Source of the DNA: Pelistega sp.
GTDB lineage: Bacteria; Pseudomonadota; Gammaproteobacteria; Burkholderiales; Burkholderiaceae_B
Assembly: GCA_030538255.1 (NCBI GenBank)
Contig: JAUNUI010000013.1
Location: 1-64,000 of the forward strand
Direction of reading: 5' to 3'
Length of the DNA: 64,000 bases
The translations under genes were made by a program, and so were the position numbers. This document shows, one piece after another, positions 1 through 9,137 of the stretch; positions within the stretch are counted from its first letter, which is position 1, and each line of letters starts with the position of its first letter. The notes under the pieces were generated by a model. That model searched no databases. It saw only the letters and a list, made by a program, of their open reading frames with translations, and was not told where the DNA came from.

Positions 1-27
1 TTAAGGGCCGCAATAGGCGGCCCTTAA
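1..27. terminator. Hairpin at left edge, probable terminator
   Basis: Positions 1-10 and 18-27 are perfect reverse complements (TTAAGGGCCG / CGGCCCTTAA) around a 7-nt loop. The hairpin lies 3' of sodC and of whatever gene lies left of the window. The plus-strand tail is only moderately T-rich and the minus-strand tail is outside the window, so its direction cannot be decided. Confidence 0.6.
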
Positions 28-174
28 CTATTTCCTCATGTAATAGATAAGCAGCGGATGTGCTTATTAAAAACACAGAGGCAGCTATGTTGACTAGCTT
101 TGTTTACTCGTAGAGAGTATATGAGATCAGTGTGAATTTAATATTGTTGTCAAGGGCAGTTGAAAATTGACCAC

Positions 175-705
175 TTACTTAATGACGCCACAAGCAAGAC
201 GTGCGCCACCACCACCTAAGGCTTTAGGATGATCGCTGTGATTATCACCACCGACATGCACCATTAAACTGAGTCCTTGTAATTCTTTGAGGTCTTTAAT
301 ACGAGGAGCGAGAACGGGTGTTGTCACATTGCGCTCAGCATCTGCATATAAGGCAGGTAGGTCACCTTTGTGGCCCGTATTATCCCACGGTCCCTTATGC
401 GCTTGCGTGTTATCAGGGTCCCAGTGTCCGCCTGCGGCACCCGCTGGAACAACTTTACCGTCAGCACCGACCGAGGTGTCGCAAGAACCCTTAGCGTGGA
501 CGTGAAAGCCATGCACTCCAGGATCAATGTTTTTTAAGTTAGGCGTGAAAACAGCACCGTATTCACTACTGGTAATAGTAACTGTGCCTGCAGATTCACC
601 TTGTCCCTTGTCGGTAGCAAAATTTAATTCTACAGTTAACGTATCTGAGGCGAAAACACTTGAGGCACACACGGATAACACAGCGCTTAATACAATTTTC
701 TTCAT
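175..705 (-). CDS. sodC: Periplasmic Cu/Zn superoxide dismutase SodC
   Basis: SodC converts superoxide to peroxide and oxygen in the periplasm. The 176-residue protein starts with a Sec signal peptide cut after the VFA at residues 17-19. The copper-ligand motif FHVH is at about residues 67-70, followed by the zinc loop (GHWDPDN...AHKGPWD) and a C-terminal MVHVGGDNHSD block. I chose the ATG at 705 rather than the in-frame ATG at 717 because a GGAG ribosome site sits 7 nt before 705 and overlaps the upstream ATG. The gene is monocistronic in view and diverges from the siderophore transporter; the Fur box between them is closer to the transporter. Length and motifs are normal for bacterial SodC. 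Confidence 0.96.
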   Translation of the reverse strand: MKKIVLSAVLSVCASSVFASDTLTVELNFATDKGQGESAGTVTITSSEYGAVFTPNLKNIDPGVHGFHVHAKGSCDTSVGADGKVVPAGAAGGHWDPDNTQAHKGPWDNTGHKGDLPALYADAERNVTTPVLAPRIKDLKELQGLSLMVHVGGDNHSDHPKALGGGGARLACGVIK

Positions 706-862
706 AACAAACTCCATTAAATAAGAATTAATTCCATTTACTGCTGACTTGAGTATAGCATTGTATGCGTAAAAATGATTCCGTCAGCACTTGGCTCTTT
801 AGGCCATATAAGTAAATTTTATGTGGAAAAATTAGGATCTGTATATAGTTTTAAAAATGCTG

Positions 863-884
863 TATAATGATAACCATTCTCATT
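863..884 (+). promoter_or_regulatory. Fur box overlapping a -10 element
   Basis: Positions 866-884 read AATGATAACCATTCTCATT, close to the classical inverted-repeat ferric uptake regulator site. A perfect TATAAT (-10) lies at 863-868 and overlaps it, as expected for iron repression of the downstream siderophore transporter, whose start codon is about 125 nt further on. No convincing -35 hexamer is seen. The site also lies between the divergent sodC and the transporter, so an effect on sodC is possible but not shown. Confidence 0.85.
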
Positions 885-1007
885 AATCGTCTATACAAGA
901 TATTCATTACTACACAGATAATGCGTTTTTAATGTAACACCCAACAGGTGATAGCACAGTATTCACAGTGCTAATAAGACTCACCATATTATATTGCCAA
1001 TTTTACA

Positions 1008-2039
1008 ATGAAAATCAATAAACTATTTCTCAAATTTATCAGTGCTGGATTGGCTTTAGCCATCAGCTCAACAGCATATGCCGTAGATATCAATACCGCA
1101 CGTGGCAGTGTCAGTTTTCCACAGGCCTTAAGCGCTCGTGTCGCGGTCTATGATATGGCTGCCATGGATACCTTAGAGTCTTTAGGTGTCAAGCCACAAG
1201 GTGTTGTTGCTCCTCTCTTAGTCGATTATCTAAACCAAAACCAAGCAGAGGATGCCGTTAAGATTGGCACCTTATTTGAGCCCGATATGGAAGTCCTAAA
1301 TCGCTTAAAACCTGAGGCGATTATTATTGGTGGTCGTATGGCACCCAAGCATGATGAATTAACGCGTATTGCGCCTGTAGTGGATGTGACGAATACAGGG
1401 GTCTCGGTAGAGACCTCGCTAAAGTTACTGCAAGAGCTCGGTAAGCTTTTTGCTAAAGAGGAGCGTTCTGCGCAATTGCAGAAGAGCTTAATCGATGAAT
1501 TAAATCTGACTAAGACCGCCTTACAGAACCAAGGTAAGGCCTTAATGATTATGGTGAATGGACCGAAGATTGCGTCATTTGGAGTGAACTCGCGCTTCGG
1601 CTATCTGTTTAATGATTATGGTTGGCAAGCTGCTGATACGAATGAAAGCCGTGCTCGTCATGGGCAGCCTGTCTCTTTTGAATTTATTCGTAAACTAGAC
1701 CCTGATTGGCTGATTGTGATGGATCGCAGCTCCGCTATCCAAGCTAAGGGTGAGAATGCGCGAGCCGTACTTGATAATGCTTTACTGAAAGATACGAAGG
1801 CTTTTAAAAATAAGCAAGTGATATATTTAGACAGCTCATCCTATCTCGCTTCGGGAGGCTATCAGCAAATGATGATTGAATTAAAACTCTTGCGTGAGGC
1901 GGTGGCTAAATCGCAAGGCGAGGCAAGGACTCAAGCCCTAGTAGAAAAGCCCACTCAGCTACTTATTGATGTGGCGTCACAAGCACAGACAGTGACAACA
2001 CAAGTCGCTCAGCAAGCGAGTGTCGTTGCACATCAGTAG
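1008..2039 (+). CDS. Periplasmic ferric-siderophore binding protein of an ABC importer
   Basis: This is the substrate-binding subunit that captures an iron-siderophore complex in the periplasm (FatB/YclQ/CeuE-like, TroA-type fold). The 343-residue protein has a Sec signal peptide ending AYA at about residues 24-26 and no lipobox, so it is probably soluble. Typical family blocks are visible: RVAVYDMAAMDTLESLGV near residue 45, the VLNRLKPEAIIIGGR block near residue 100, and DPDWLIVMDR near 230. The last 30 residues form a Q/A/V-rich tail beyond the usual fold. It is first in a four-gene transporter operon, 6 nt before the first permease, under the Fur box at 866-884. The exact siderophore cannot be read from sequence. 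Confidence 0.9.
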   Translation: MKINKLFLKFISAGLALAISSTAYAVDINTARGSVSFPQALSARVAVYDMAAMDTLESLGVKPQGVVAPLLVDYLNQNQAEDAVKIGTLFEPDMEVLNRLKPEAIIIGGRMAPKHDELTRIAPVVDVTNTGVSVETSLKLLQELGKLFAKEERSAQLQKSLIDELNLTKTALQNQGKALMIMVNGPKIASFGVNSRFGYLFNDYGWQAADTNESRARHGQPVSFEFIRKLDPDWLIVMDRSSAIQAKGENARAVLDNALLKDTKAFKNKQVIYLDSSSYLASGGYQQMMIELKLLREAVAKSQGEARTQALVEKPTQLLIDVASQAQTVTTQVAQQASVVAHQ

Positions 2040-2045
2040 TCCTCT

Positions 2046-3017
2046 ATGCTATTGCGCGCAGTCATTATTATCAGCTTTCTACTCTTATTGCTGAGTAGTC
2101 TTTTCATTGGTGTGAGTGAGGTCTCAATCTATACACTCTTCACCGATGCGGCGGCGCGCGAGGTCTTCTTTGCCAGTCGTATACCGCGTACTGCTTCAGT
2201 CATTCTAACAGGCATGTCGATGGCGAATGCGGGCTTGATTATGCAGATGCTGATGTGCAATCGCTTTGTTGAACCGTCGATGACAGGGACAACACAGGCG
2301 GCGGCCTTGGGCTTATTGTTAATTACCTTACTCATGCCGCAAGCTTCGGTTACATTGAAGATGTTATTCGCCTGTGCCGCCGCCATCATAGGCTTAACAG
2401 GCTTTATGCTGATTGTGCGTGTCTTGCCACCTACCGCTAAGTTGCTGGCACCACTGGTAGGCATTATTTATGGCGGTGTGATTGGTGCGCTGGCAACTTT
2501 TATCGCTTATGAATATGACATGATGCAATATCTTGTGGCTTGGTTTATTGGGGACTTCTCCAGTGTCTTAGCAGGTCGCTATGAGTTGCTTTGGTTAACG
2601 GCACTCCTGTGTTTATTAGCCTTCTTGTATGCTAATCAATTTACCATTGCCGGTATGGGTAAGGATATTAGTACTAATTTAGGCTTAAACCATAATGCAA
2701 TTGTCATGATTGGTTTATTGATTGTTGCTTTAATCTCGGCGATTGTGGTGGTGACGGTTGGTGCAATTCCTTTCGTTGGCTTGGTGGTGCCGAATATCGT
2801 AAGTCGCCTAATGGGGGACAATGTACGTCAAGCCTTACCTTGGATTATGCTTAGCGGCGCAGCCTTAGTGCTTGCCTGTGATATTCTCAGCCGCTTGCTA
2901 AACTATCCCTATGAGATACCGGTAGGTACCATTATTGGCATTATCGGCACTATTCTGTTCCTATATCTTTTATATGCGCGTCCTCGTCGATCATGTGTAC
3001 GCTCTGCGGATGCTTAG
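2046..3017 (+). CDS. Siderophore ABC importer permease, FecCD family (first)
   Basis: One of two FecCD-family inner-membrane permeases that form the channel for the ferric siderophore (FatD/YclN/CeuB-like). The 323-residue sequence is almost entirely hydrophobic, with about nine membrane segments. It shows the family blocks RIPRTASVILTGMSMANAGLIMQ near residue 45, split here for brevity, and VGAIPFVGLVVPNIVSR near residue 240, which contains the loop that contacts the ATPase. It starts 6 nt after the binding protein and ends 2 nt before the second permease, so the proteins are probably made together. Confidence 0.92.
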   Translation: MLLRAVIIISFLLLLLSSLFIGVSEVSIYTLFTDAAAREVFFASRIPRTASVILTGMSMANAGLIMQMLMCNRFVEPSMTGTTQAAALGLLLITLLMPQASVTLKMLFACAAAIIGLTGFMLIVRVLPPTAKLLAPLVGIIYGGVIGALATFIAYEYDMMQYLVAWFIGDFSSVLAGRYELLWLTALLCLLAFLYANQFTIAGMGKDISTNLGLNHNAIVMIGLLIVALISAIVVVTVGAIPFVGLVVPNIVSRLMGDNVRQALPWIMLSGAALVLACDILSRLLNYPYEIPVGTIIGIIGTILFLYLLYARPRRSCVRSADA

Positions 3018-3019
3018 CG

Positions 3020-3958
3020 ATGCGTAAATTAACTTTGTTAACGGCAGCGCTGGGCTTGGCTATGGTCTTGTTTATGACAGTGAATGCCAGTGGCCAATGG
3101 GACTTTATCCTGCCTTTTCGTGGGGCTAAGCTGATCGCCTTGTTATTGGTCGCGTATGCCATCTCCGTCTCTACTATCCTCTTTCAGACCATCACGTCCA
3201 ATCGAATTCTAACACCCTATATTATGGGCTTTGATGCGCTGTATTTATTGATTCAGACCAGTCTAGTCTTTCTATTCGGAGGTTTGGCCTATGCCACCAT
3301 GGGTTCAAACTATAAGTTTGGCCTTGAAGTCAGTATCATGCTCTTGGCTTCACTCGTGCTGTTTTCTAGCCTCTTTCTAAAAGCCCAAACTGACTTATAC
3401 CGCATGGTGCTGACGGGTGTGATATTGGGTGTGCTGTTTCGAAGCATCACGAACTTTCTGCAACGCGTTATCGATCCAGAGGAGTTTGCTGTGGTACAAG
3501 CAGCTAGCTTTGCCCAGTTTAATATTGTACAAACTCAGTTACTCGGCATAAGCGCGGTATTGGTCTGTCTCGTGAGTATAGTGATCTGGCGTTATCGCCA
3601 TGACTTAGATGTGATCGCGCTGGGACGAGAACAGGCAATTAATTTAGGCGTAAATTATAAGCGCACTATTGTGCTCATGCTATTTCTCATTGCGGTCTTA
3701 GTCGCCGTATCAACCGCTTTAGTCGGGCCAGTGAGCTTTTTCGGCCTCTTAGTTTCAGGGATGGTATACCCGATTATGCAGACCTATCGCCATAGTCAAT
3801 TAATTCCCGCCGCCTTCTTAATCGGTGCGCTTATCTTAGTGACAGGACAATTAGTGTTTGAACATGTGCTCGGTTTACAAGCGGTCTTAAGCGTGGTGGT
3901 GGAGTTCCTGGGTGGCATTGTATTTATTATTTTTCTCTTGAAACGTAAAGCGCTATGA
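3020..3958 (+). CDS. Siderophore ABC importer permease, FecCD family (second)
   Basis: The partner FecCD permease (FatC/YclO/CeuC-like), about 312 residues with about nine membrane helices. The family block ALVGPVSFFGLLVSGMVYP lies near residue 240. An open frame extends back to 2993 inside the previous gene, but the ATG at 3020 gives the normal N-terminus (MRKLTLLTA) and sits 2 nt after the previous stop, which fits translational coupling. The gene overlaps the following ATPase start by 4 nt (ATGA). Confidence 0.9.
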   Translation: MRKLTLLTAALGLAMVLFMTVNASGQWDFILPFRGAKLIALLLVAYAISVSTILFQTITSNRILTPYIMGFDALYLLIQTSLVFLFGGLAYATMGSNYKFGLEVSIMLLASLVLFSSLFLKAQTDLYRMVLTGVILGVLFRSITNFLQRVIDPEEFAVVQAASFAQFNIVQTQLLGISAVLVCLVSIVIWRYRHDLDVIALGREQAINLGVNYKRTIVLMLFLIAVLVAVSTALVGPVSFFGLLVSGMVYPIMQTYRHSQLIPAAFLIGALILVTGQLVFEHVLGLQAVLSVVVEFLGGIVFIIFLLKRKAL

Positions 3959-4713
3959 TTACGGTTGAACAATTATCCTATCAAGTCGGTGAGATGAAGA
4001 TCTTGCAAGACATTAATCTGCAGATCCCTAAGGGTGGGATCACCGCTTTAGTGGGGCCGAATGGGGCAGGCAAGTCGACTTTATTTTCAGTGATGGCGCG
4101 CTTACAAGAAACACGGCAAGGGCGCATCTGTATAGATGGTTTAGATATAAAAAATACGCCCAATAGTGAAATGGCGAAGAAGATTGCTATTCTGCGCCAG
4201 GAAAATTCGATTACGAGTCGAATTACGGTTGAGCAGATGCTGATGTTCGGTCGCTTTCCTTACCATAAGGGACACCCTAAGGAAGAGGATCATGCCGTGG
4301 TCGTCGAGACGCTTGAGCATTTTGATTTGCAAGGCTTAGCGAGTCGTTATGTCACGGAGTTGTCGGGTGGTCAGCGCCAGCGCGTGATGGTCGCCATGGT
4401 GTTCTGTCAGTCAACTGATTATCTCTTGTTGGATGAACCCTTAAATAATTTAGATATGTACCATTCGCGTCAATTAATGCGCCAGTTACGCCATATTGCG
4501 GATGAACATCATCGCACGATTATTGTGGTCTTGCATGATGTGAATTATGCCAGTGCCTATGCCGACGCTATTATCGGTATGAAACAGGGGCAAGTGATTT
4601 TGCATGGCCCTGCGAATGAAGTATTGACCAGCGAGAACCTGGAGTGCTTATTCCAAGTTGATGCGCCGATTGTCCCGGTCAATGGCCATCATATGGTGAT
4701 GCATTATTTATAG
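3955..4713 (+). CDS. Siderophore ABC importer ATPase
   Basis: The 252-residue ATPase powers ferric-siderophore uptake (FatE/YclP/CeuD-like). Walker A is GPNGAGKST near residue 34, the ABC signature is LSGGQRQR near residue 138, Walker B is DYLLLDEP near 157, and the switch histidine lies in VVLHDVNYA near 190. All catalytic elements are intact. Its start overlaps the upstream permease by 4 nt. It ends 64 nt before an exported hydrolase that may share the transcript. Confidence 0.94.
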   Translation: MITVEQLSYQVGEMKILQDINLQIPKGGITALVGPNGAGKSTLFSVMARLQETRQGRICIDGLDIKNTPNSEMAKKIAILRQENSITSRITVEQMLMFGRFPYHKGHPKEEDHAVVVETLEHFDLQGLASRYVTELSGGQRQRVMVAMVFCQSTDYLLLDEPLNNLDMYHSRQLMRQLRHIADEHHRTIIVVLHDVNYASAYADAIIGMKQGQVILHGPANEVLTSENLECLFQVDAPIVPVNGHHMVMHYL

Positions 4714-4777
4714 GGACATGCTCTTGTGTATATGCATAAAGCATGGTACAAAAAACAAAACATTCTTGGAGGCTCTT

Positions 4778-5728
4778 ATGAAAACTGTTCCTACTCAACC
4801 TGTTTCAAGTTCATTACACCATCTGCATCGTCTCTTCCTCAATTCAACACTCGCCTTGTCAATGGGCTTTGTGCCGTTCTCTATCGCTGCGGCTAGCACA
4901 GATACCGCAGGTGCCTTTTACAAAACCAATTTAGGGAATTTAGAAATTATTGCCTTATCGGATGGCACGAACCAATTGCCCGTGACCTTCTTCTCGGATA
5001 AAAGCAATTCAGAGAGCAAGGATACCTACGCAACGGCGGTCAACGCTTACTTAGTCAAGCGTGGCGATCAGTTGATTTTGATTGATTCTGGCAGTGGTGA
5101 TAAGTCAGCGGATCAGTCTTCACCAATGGCGCAAGGCTTGGAAGCGGCGGGATTTAAGCCTGAGGATGTAAATATTGTCTTATTAACACACTTTCATGGT
5201 GACCATATTGGGGGCTTGTTAAAAGATGGCGCGATACGTTTCCCGAACGCGAAAGTTTATGCACCGAAAGAAGAGGCGGCGCACTGGTTAAGCCTAGAAA
5301 AAACGCAAGCTGCACCTGAAGCAGCACGTGGCTCATTTGCCTTAGCACAGAAAGTCATCGCCCCCTATAAGTCAAGCGGGCAGTATCAGGAGTTTGAAGC
5401 GGGTGGCACTGTTGTCGAAGGTGTTAAGAGCGTCTTTGCACCAGGCCATACACCAGGACATACGGCGTTCTTATTTGAGAGTGGCGCTGAACAGAAGTTC
5501 TTGATGTGGGGTGATATTGTGCATAATTTGCCACTGCAATTTGCCGAGCCGAGCATTACCATTCGCTTTGATTCTGATAAGGACCAGGCCATCAAGACAC
5601 GTCTCGCCATGCTTGAGCATACCAGTGCCGAGCCTCTTGTAGTGGCAGGCACGCATATCGCCTTCCCAGGGATTGGTAAGGTTAGTAAGAAGGCCGAAGG
5701 CGGCTTTGAGTGGACACCTGTGGAGTGA
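4778..5728 (+). CDS. Exported metallo-beta-lactamase-fold hydrolase
   Basis: A 316-residue metal-dependent hydrolase of the metallo-beta-lactamase superfamily. An N-terminal hydrophobic stretch (about residues 19-40, ending in IAAAS) predicts export to the periplasm. The metal site THFHGDHIGG is at residues 137-146 (H138, H140, D142, H143), followed by the later family blocks GHTPGHTAF, WGDIVH and GTHIAFPG. The start at 4778 is chosen over an in-frame ATG at 4718 because a TTGGAGG ribosome site lies just before it. Overall arrangement resembles the quorum-quenching lactonase/thiol-hydrolase branch, but the substrate is unknown. Position directly behind the siderophore importer suggests a role linked to iron uptake, for example hydrolysis of an ester or lactone; that is inference. 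Confidence 0.85.
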   Translation: MKTVPTQPVSSSLHHLHRLFLNSTLALSMGFVPFSIAAASTDTAGAFYKTNLGNLEIIALSDGTNQLPVTFFSDKSNSESKDTYATAVNAYLVKRGDQLILIDSGSGDKSADQSSPMAQGLEAAGFKPEDVNIVLLTHFHGDHIGGLLKDGAIRFPNAKVYAPKEEAAHWLSLEKTQAAPEAARGSFALAQKVIAPYKSSGQYQEFEAGGTVVEGVKSVFAPGHTPGHTAFLFESGAEQKFLMWGDIVHNLPLQFAEPSITIRFDSDKDQAIKTRLAMLEHTSAEPLVVAGTHIAFPGIGKVSKKAEGGFEWTPVE

Positions 5729-5832
5729 TAGGGGCGTCATTGCCATCTGAACATGAGCTGGGCTAGTGACGGCTATTAGTAAGAATATAGCTATAGCTAG
5801 TTGATTAAATATAAATGTACTTTTTGTATATA

Positions 5833-5914
5833 AGGCGTCCGCTAATTAGAGGGACGCCTCAATGCATTCTGGGCAAGACAAAATATCTAGGGGCTTATTG
5901 AAGAGAATAAGCCC
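5833..5914. terminator. Two hairpins between convergent genes
   Basis: Two perfect inverted repeats lie between the convergent hydrolase gene and fumC: AGGCGTCC (5833-5840) with GGACGCCT (5852-5859), and GGGCTTATT (5891-5899) with AATAAGCCC (5906-5914). Neither has a strong T tract, so they are candidate terminators serving the two strands rather than proven ones. Confidence 0.5.
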
Positions 5915-5947
5915 TGCAACCCTATAAGCGCATAATGTATATTAGCC

Positions 5948-7336
5948 CTACAAACCACCCTCAGTCAATTTCGCTGGATTCAGTAACAGACTGAGCTCTT
6001 CGCGTGATAGATCAGTGTGCTCTGCGGCAACATCAATAATCGCGCGTCCTTCTTTATAGGCGATTTTGGCGATTTCAGCGGCTTTCAGATAGCCAATAAT
6101 CGGGTTGAGAGCGGTGACTAGGATTGGGTTACGTGTCACCGATTGCTGTAAACTTGCCTCATTTACTTTAAAGCTAGCAATTGCTTTATCGGCTAGCTGG
6201 CGTGACATATTCGCTAGTAGCTTGAGGCTATGTAGAATATTATAAGCAATCATCGGCAGCATCACATTTAGCTCAAAATTCCCCGATTGGCCGCCAATGG
6301 TAATGGCGGCATCATTACCAATGACTTGAGCCGCGACCATGGCTGTAGCTTCAGGAATCACCGGGTTAACTTTGCCGGGCATAATTGAAGAGCCTGGTTG
6401 CAAGGCTTCAAGCTCAATCTCGGCGAGTCCTGCTAATGGACCTGAATTCATCCAACGCAAATCATTAGCGATTTTCATCAGTGTGACGGCGCAGGTTTTA
6501 AGCTGACCAGAGAGACTTACAATAATATCTTGTGATGCAATATGGGCAAAAAAGCTCTCGGCGGGTGTAAAGTCTAAGCCTGTGCTATGACTAATTTCTT
6601 CAGCAAAATACTGAGCGAATTGAGGGTCGGTATTAATCCCTGTGCCTACTGCAGTGCCGCCTTGGGCAAGGCTGTGTAAGGCGGCTTGTTGGGCTTGCAG
6701 CGTGCGTATATTCTGTTCAATCTGCACCGCCCAAGCGATTAAGACTTGGCTTAAGCGAACTGGCATCGCATCCATTAAGTGGGTGCGCCCAGTCTTGATA
6801 TAGCGATCAACAGAGTCGGCCTTGTCACGGATTGTTTCGGCCAAATGCTGTAGTGCTGGTAGCAAGTGCTGGGCTAATTCTAAGGCCGCACTGATATGGA
6901 TGGTGCTTGGAATCACATCATTACTGCTTTGCCCAAAATTCACATGGTCATTAGGGCTAATCGAAGTCTTGCTGAATTGACTGGCCACAGTAGCCAACAC
7001 TTCGTTAGCATTCATATTCGTGCTGGTCGCAGAGCCAGTTTGGAAGACATCAATGGGGAAGTGTTGCATTAGCTCGGTATCAGACAGTTGCGCAACTTCA
7101 GCAGCGGCCTGCTCAATTGCCTGAGCGATATCAGCATCAAGATGGCCTAAGCGAGCATTGGCTCGCGCGGCAGCAGACTTCACCTGTAAGAGCGCGCGAA
7201 TAAAGGCTACAGGCATAGTCTGCCCGCTAATCTGAAAGTTATTAATCGCGCGCTGGGTTTGGGCACCATAAAGGGCGTTCTCCGGGACAAGCAGTTCGCC
7301 CATACTGTCACGTTCACTACGCATTTTCGTTGGCAT
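5948..7336 (-). CDS. fumC: Fumarate hydratase class II FumC
   Basis: FumC is the oxygen-stable, iron-free enzyme that interconverts fumarate and malate in the TCA cycle, in the cytosol as a homotetramer. The 462-residue protein has the class II N-terminus (ERDSMGELLVPENALYGAQT), the THLMDAMPV block near residue 185 and the superfamily signature GSSIMPGKVNP near residue 320. Two adjacent start codons are possible, GTG at 7339 and ATG at 7336; the ATG is 6 nt from an AAGGAG ribosome site and is preferred. The length matches E. coli FumC closely. The gene is monocistronic and diverges from serA. Confidence 0.97.
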   Translation of the reverse strand: MPTKMRSERDSMGELLVPENALYGAQTQRAINNFQISGQTMPVAFIRALLQVKSAAARANARLGHLDADIAQAIEQAAAEVAQLSDTELMQHFPIDVFQTGSATSTNMNANEVLATVASQFSKTSISPNDHVNFGQSSNDVIPSTIHISAALELAQHLLPALQHLAETIRDKADSVDRYIKTGRTHLMDAMPVRLSQVLIAWAVQIEQNIRTLQAQQAALHSLAQGGTAVGTGINTDPQFAQYFAEEISHSTGLDFTPAESFFAHIASQDIIVSLSGQLKTCAVTLMKIANDLRWMNSGPLAGLAEIELEALQPGSSIMPGKVNPVIPEATAMVAAQVIGNDAAITIGGQSGNFELNVMLPMIAYNILHSLKLLANMSRQLADKAIASFKVNEASLQQSVTRNPILVTALNPIIGYLKAAEIAKIAYKEGRAIIDVAAEHTDLSREELSLLLNPAKLTEGGL

Positions 7337-7741
7337 CACGCACTCCTTGCATTGAATTCATCCGCTAGATAATAGTCGTCTAGAAACTATAGATTTTTCA
7401 GTGACTTATGACAAGCTAATTTTGTGACATTCTGTGTAAAGAAACCATGGTCTATCAGAAAAGTAGTGAATTTGAGCACCTAAGTCTATAGTCATGGTAT
7501 GGTCATATACGCTCTTTAAGCTGACATAAGGTAAGCTTAATATGGCACAATGAAAAATTCCAGGCTTAACTATATGCGAGTGGCAATTTGCGGGTGAGGC
7601 ATCTGCATGTACTACTATGAAAAGTGGTCGGACATAAGTATCGCATGGCCTTTTCACTAGGGCTGTTCAGTTTATGATATAGCAGGGTAATACAAGTAAA
7701 GTACTTTTTTTGATCATCAATTAGTCGTGAGGTTGTAGTAG
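7337..7741. other. Divergent fumC-serA intergenic region
   Basis: This 405-bp gap must hold the promoters of fumC (leftward) and serA (rightward). An open frame of 83 codons on the minus strand (7406-7657) has no family resemblance and no good ribosome site, so I treat it as noise. I see no repeat or operator that I can name. Confidence 0.5.
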
Positions 7742-8974
7742 ATGGATAAGCTTTCCTTAGATAAAAGCAAAATTAAAATCGTCTTATTAGAGGGTGTGCA
7801 TTTAAATGCTTTAGAGATTTTAAAATCCAAAGGCTACTCGAATATTGACTATCACAAGAAAGCGCTTGAGGGGCAGGAGCTGATTAAAGCAGTGTCTGAC
7901 GCGCATTTTGTCGGTATTCGTTCACGCACGCAATTGACTGATGAGGTCTTAGAGCAGGCGAAGAAACTTATAGGTATCGCGTGCTTTTGCATCGGTACCA
8001 ATCAAGTTGACTTAGACAGTGCGGCACGTCGTGGTATTCCAGTGTTTAATGCGCCCTTCTCGAATACGCGCTCAGTCGCTGAGTTGGTCTTAGGTGAGAT
8101 GATTCTGCTGATGCGCCGGATTCCCTTGGCGAATGCCATGGTGCACCGTGGTCAATGGATGAAGTCAGCGGATGGTAGTCATGAGGTGCGTGGTAAGAAT
8201 TTAGGGATTGTTGGCTACGGTCATATTGGTACACAGGTGAGTGTCTTAGCTGAAAGCCTGGGGATGAACGTCTATTTCTACGATACTGAGGCTAAATTAC
8301 CCTTGGGCAATGCGACGGCATGCGCGAGCTTGGCCGAGTTATTGCAAGTCAGTGATATCGTCACCTTGCATGTGCCTGAAGATGACACTACTAAGGATAT
8401 GATTGGTTCAAAAGAGTTAGCCTTAATGAAACGCGGCTCGCACTTAATTAACGCCTCGCGCGGCACTGTGGTGGTGATTGATGATTTGGCGGCAGCGCTA
8501 AGCAGTGAACATATTGCCGGTGCGGCAATTGATGTCTTCCCTGTGGAGCCTAAGTCGAATCAAGAAGAGTTTGTGTCACCCTTGCGTCAATTTGATAATG
8601 TGATTCTTACGCCGCATATTGGTGGCTCAACCACTGAGGCACAGGCGAATATTGGTATCGAAGTAGCGAATAAAATTGTCAAATACTCGGATAATGGTTC
8701 GACGGTTTCGGCGGTGAATTTCCCTGAAGTGAGCCTCCCTGAGAACCGCAACACAAGTCGCTTTTTACATATTCACAAAAATAAACCTGGGGTTATGTCA
8801 AACTTGAACCAAGTGTTTATGCAAGACGGTGTGAATATTCTAGGCCAGTACTTACAGACGGTCGGGGATGTCGGCTATGTCGTGATTGATGTGGAAAAGA
8901 GTCCGCAAATTGACGAGCTATTGCCGCAACTTAAAGCAATTGATGGCACTATTCGTGCGCGCATCTTATATTGA
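7742..8974 (+). CDS. serA: D-3-phosphoglycerate dehydrogenase SerA
   Basis: SerA oxidises 3-phosphoglycerate with NAD in the first step of serine synthesis. At 410 residues it has the same length as E. coli SerA and is collinear with it: the block CFCIGTNQVDLD near residue 83, NAPFSNTRSVAELV near 102, the NAD-binding GYGHIGTQ near 158, the catalytic region INASRGTVV near 237, LTPHIGGSTTEAQ near 289, and a C-terminal ACT domain ending GTIRARILY. The ACT domain implies feedback inhibition by serine as in the E. coli type. It is followed by a strong terminator, so it is transcribed alone. Confidence 0.98.
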   Translation: MDKLSLDKSKIKIVLLEGVHLNALEILKSKGYSNIDYHKKALEGQELIKAVSDAHFVGIRSRTQLTDEVLEQAKKLIGIACFCIGTNQVDLDSAARRGIPVFNAPFSNTRSVAELVLGEMILLMRRIPLANAMVHRGQWMKSADGSHEVRGKNLGIVGYGHIGTQVSVLAESLGMNVYFYDTEAKLPLGNATACASLAELLQVSDIVTLHVPEDDTTKDMIGSKELALMKRGSHLINASRGTVVVIDDLAAALSSEHIAGAAIDVFPVEPKSNQEEFVSPLRQFDNVILTPHIGGSTTEAQANIGIEVANKIVKYSDNGSTVSAVNFPEVSLPENRNTSRFLHIHKNKPGVMSNLNQVFMQDGVNILGQYLQTVGDVGYVVIDVEKSPQIDELLPQLKAIDGTIRARILY

Positions 8975-9018
8975 TTTGATGTTTTAGTGCATCGGTATCG
9001 GCGTCGATATTGCCTAGT

Positions 9019-9049
9019 GGGGACTCGTTAATGCGAGTCCTCATTTTTT
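9019..9049 (+). terminator. Rho-independent terminator of serA
   Basis: The stem GGACTCG (9021-9027) / CGAGTCC (9034-9040), extended outward by a G-U and a G-C pair, has a 6-nt loop and is followed by a run of six T. It lies about 45 nt after the serA stop. Confidence 0.88.
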
Positions 9050-9137
9050 GTAGCGTTATGGGGGTGAAGTGAATATTTTGCTTCTCTTGCGCGATCAACA
9101 AGGTGGGTTATTATCGATATTTAGTTATTAGGTCTTG

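Noticed and set aside
7406..7657. An 83-codon minus-strand frame upstream of fumC
   Set aside because: No ribosome site, odd composition and no family features; it lies in the divergent promoter region.
7708..7720. A second FNR-like sequence before serA (TTGATCATCAA)
   Set aside because: The half-sites are only one base apart instead of four, so it does not fit an FNR site.
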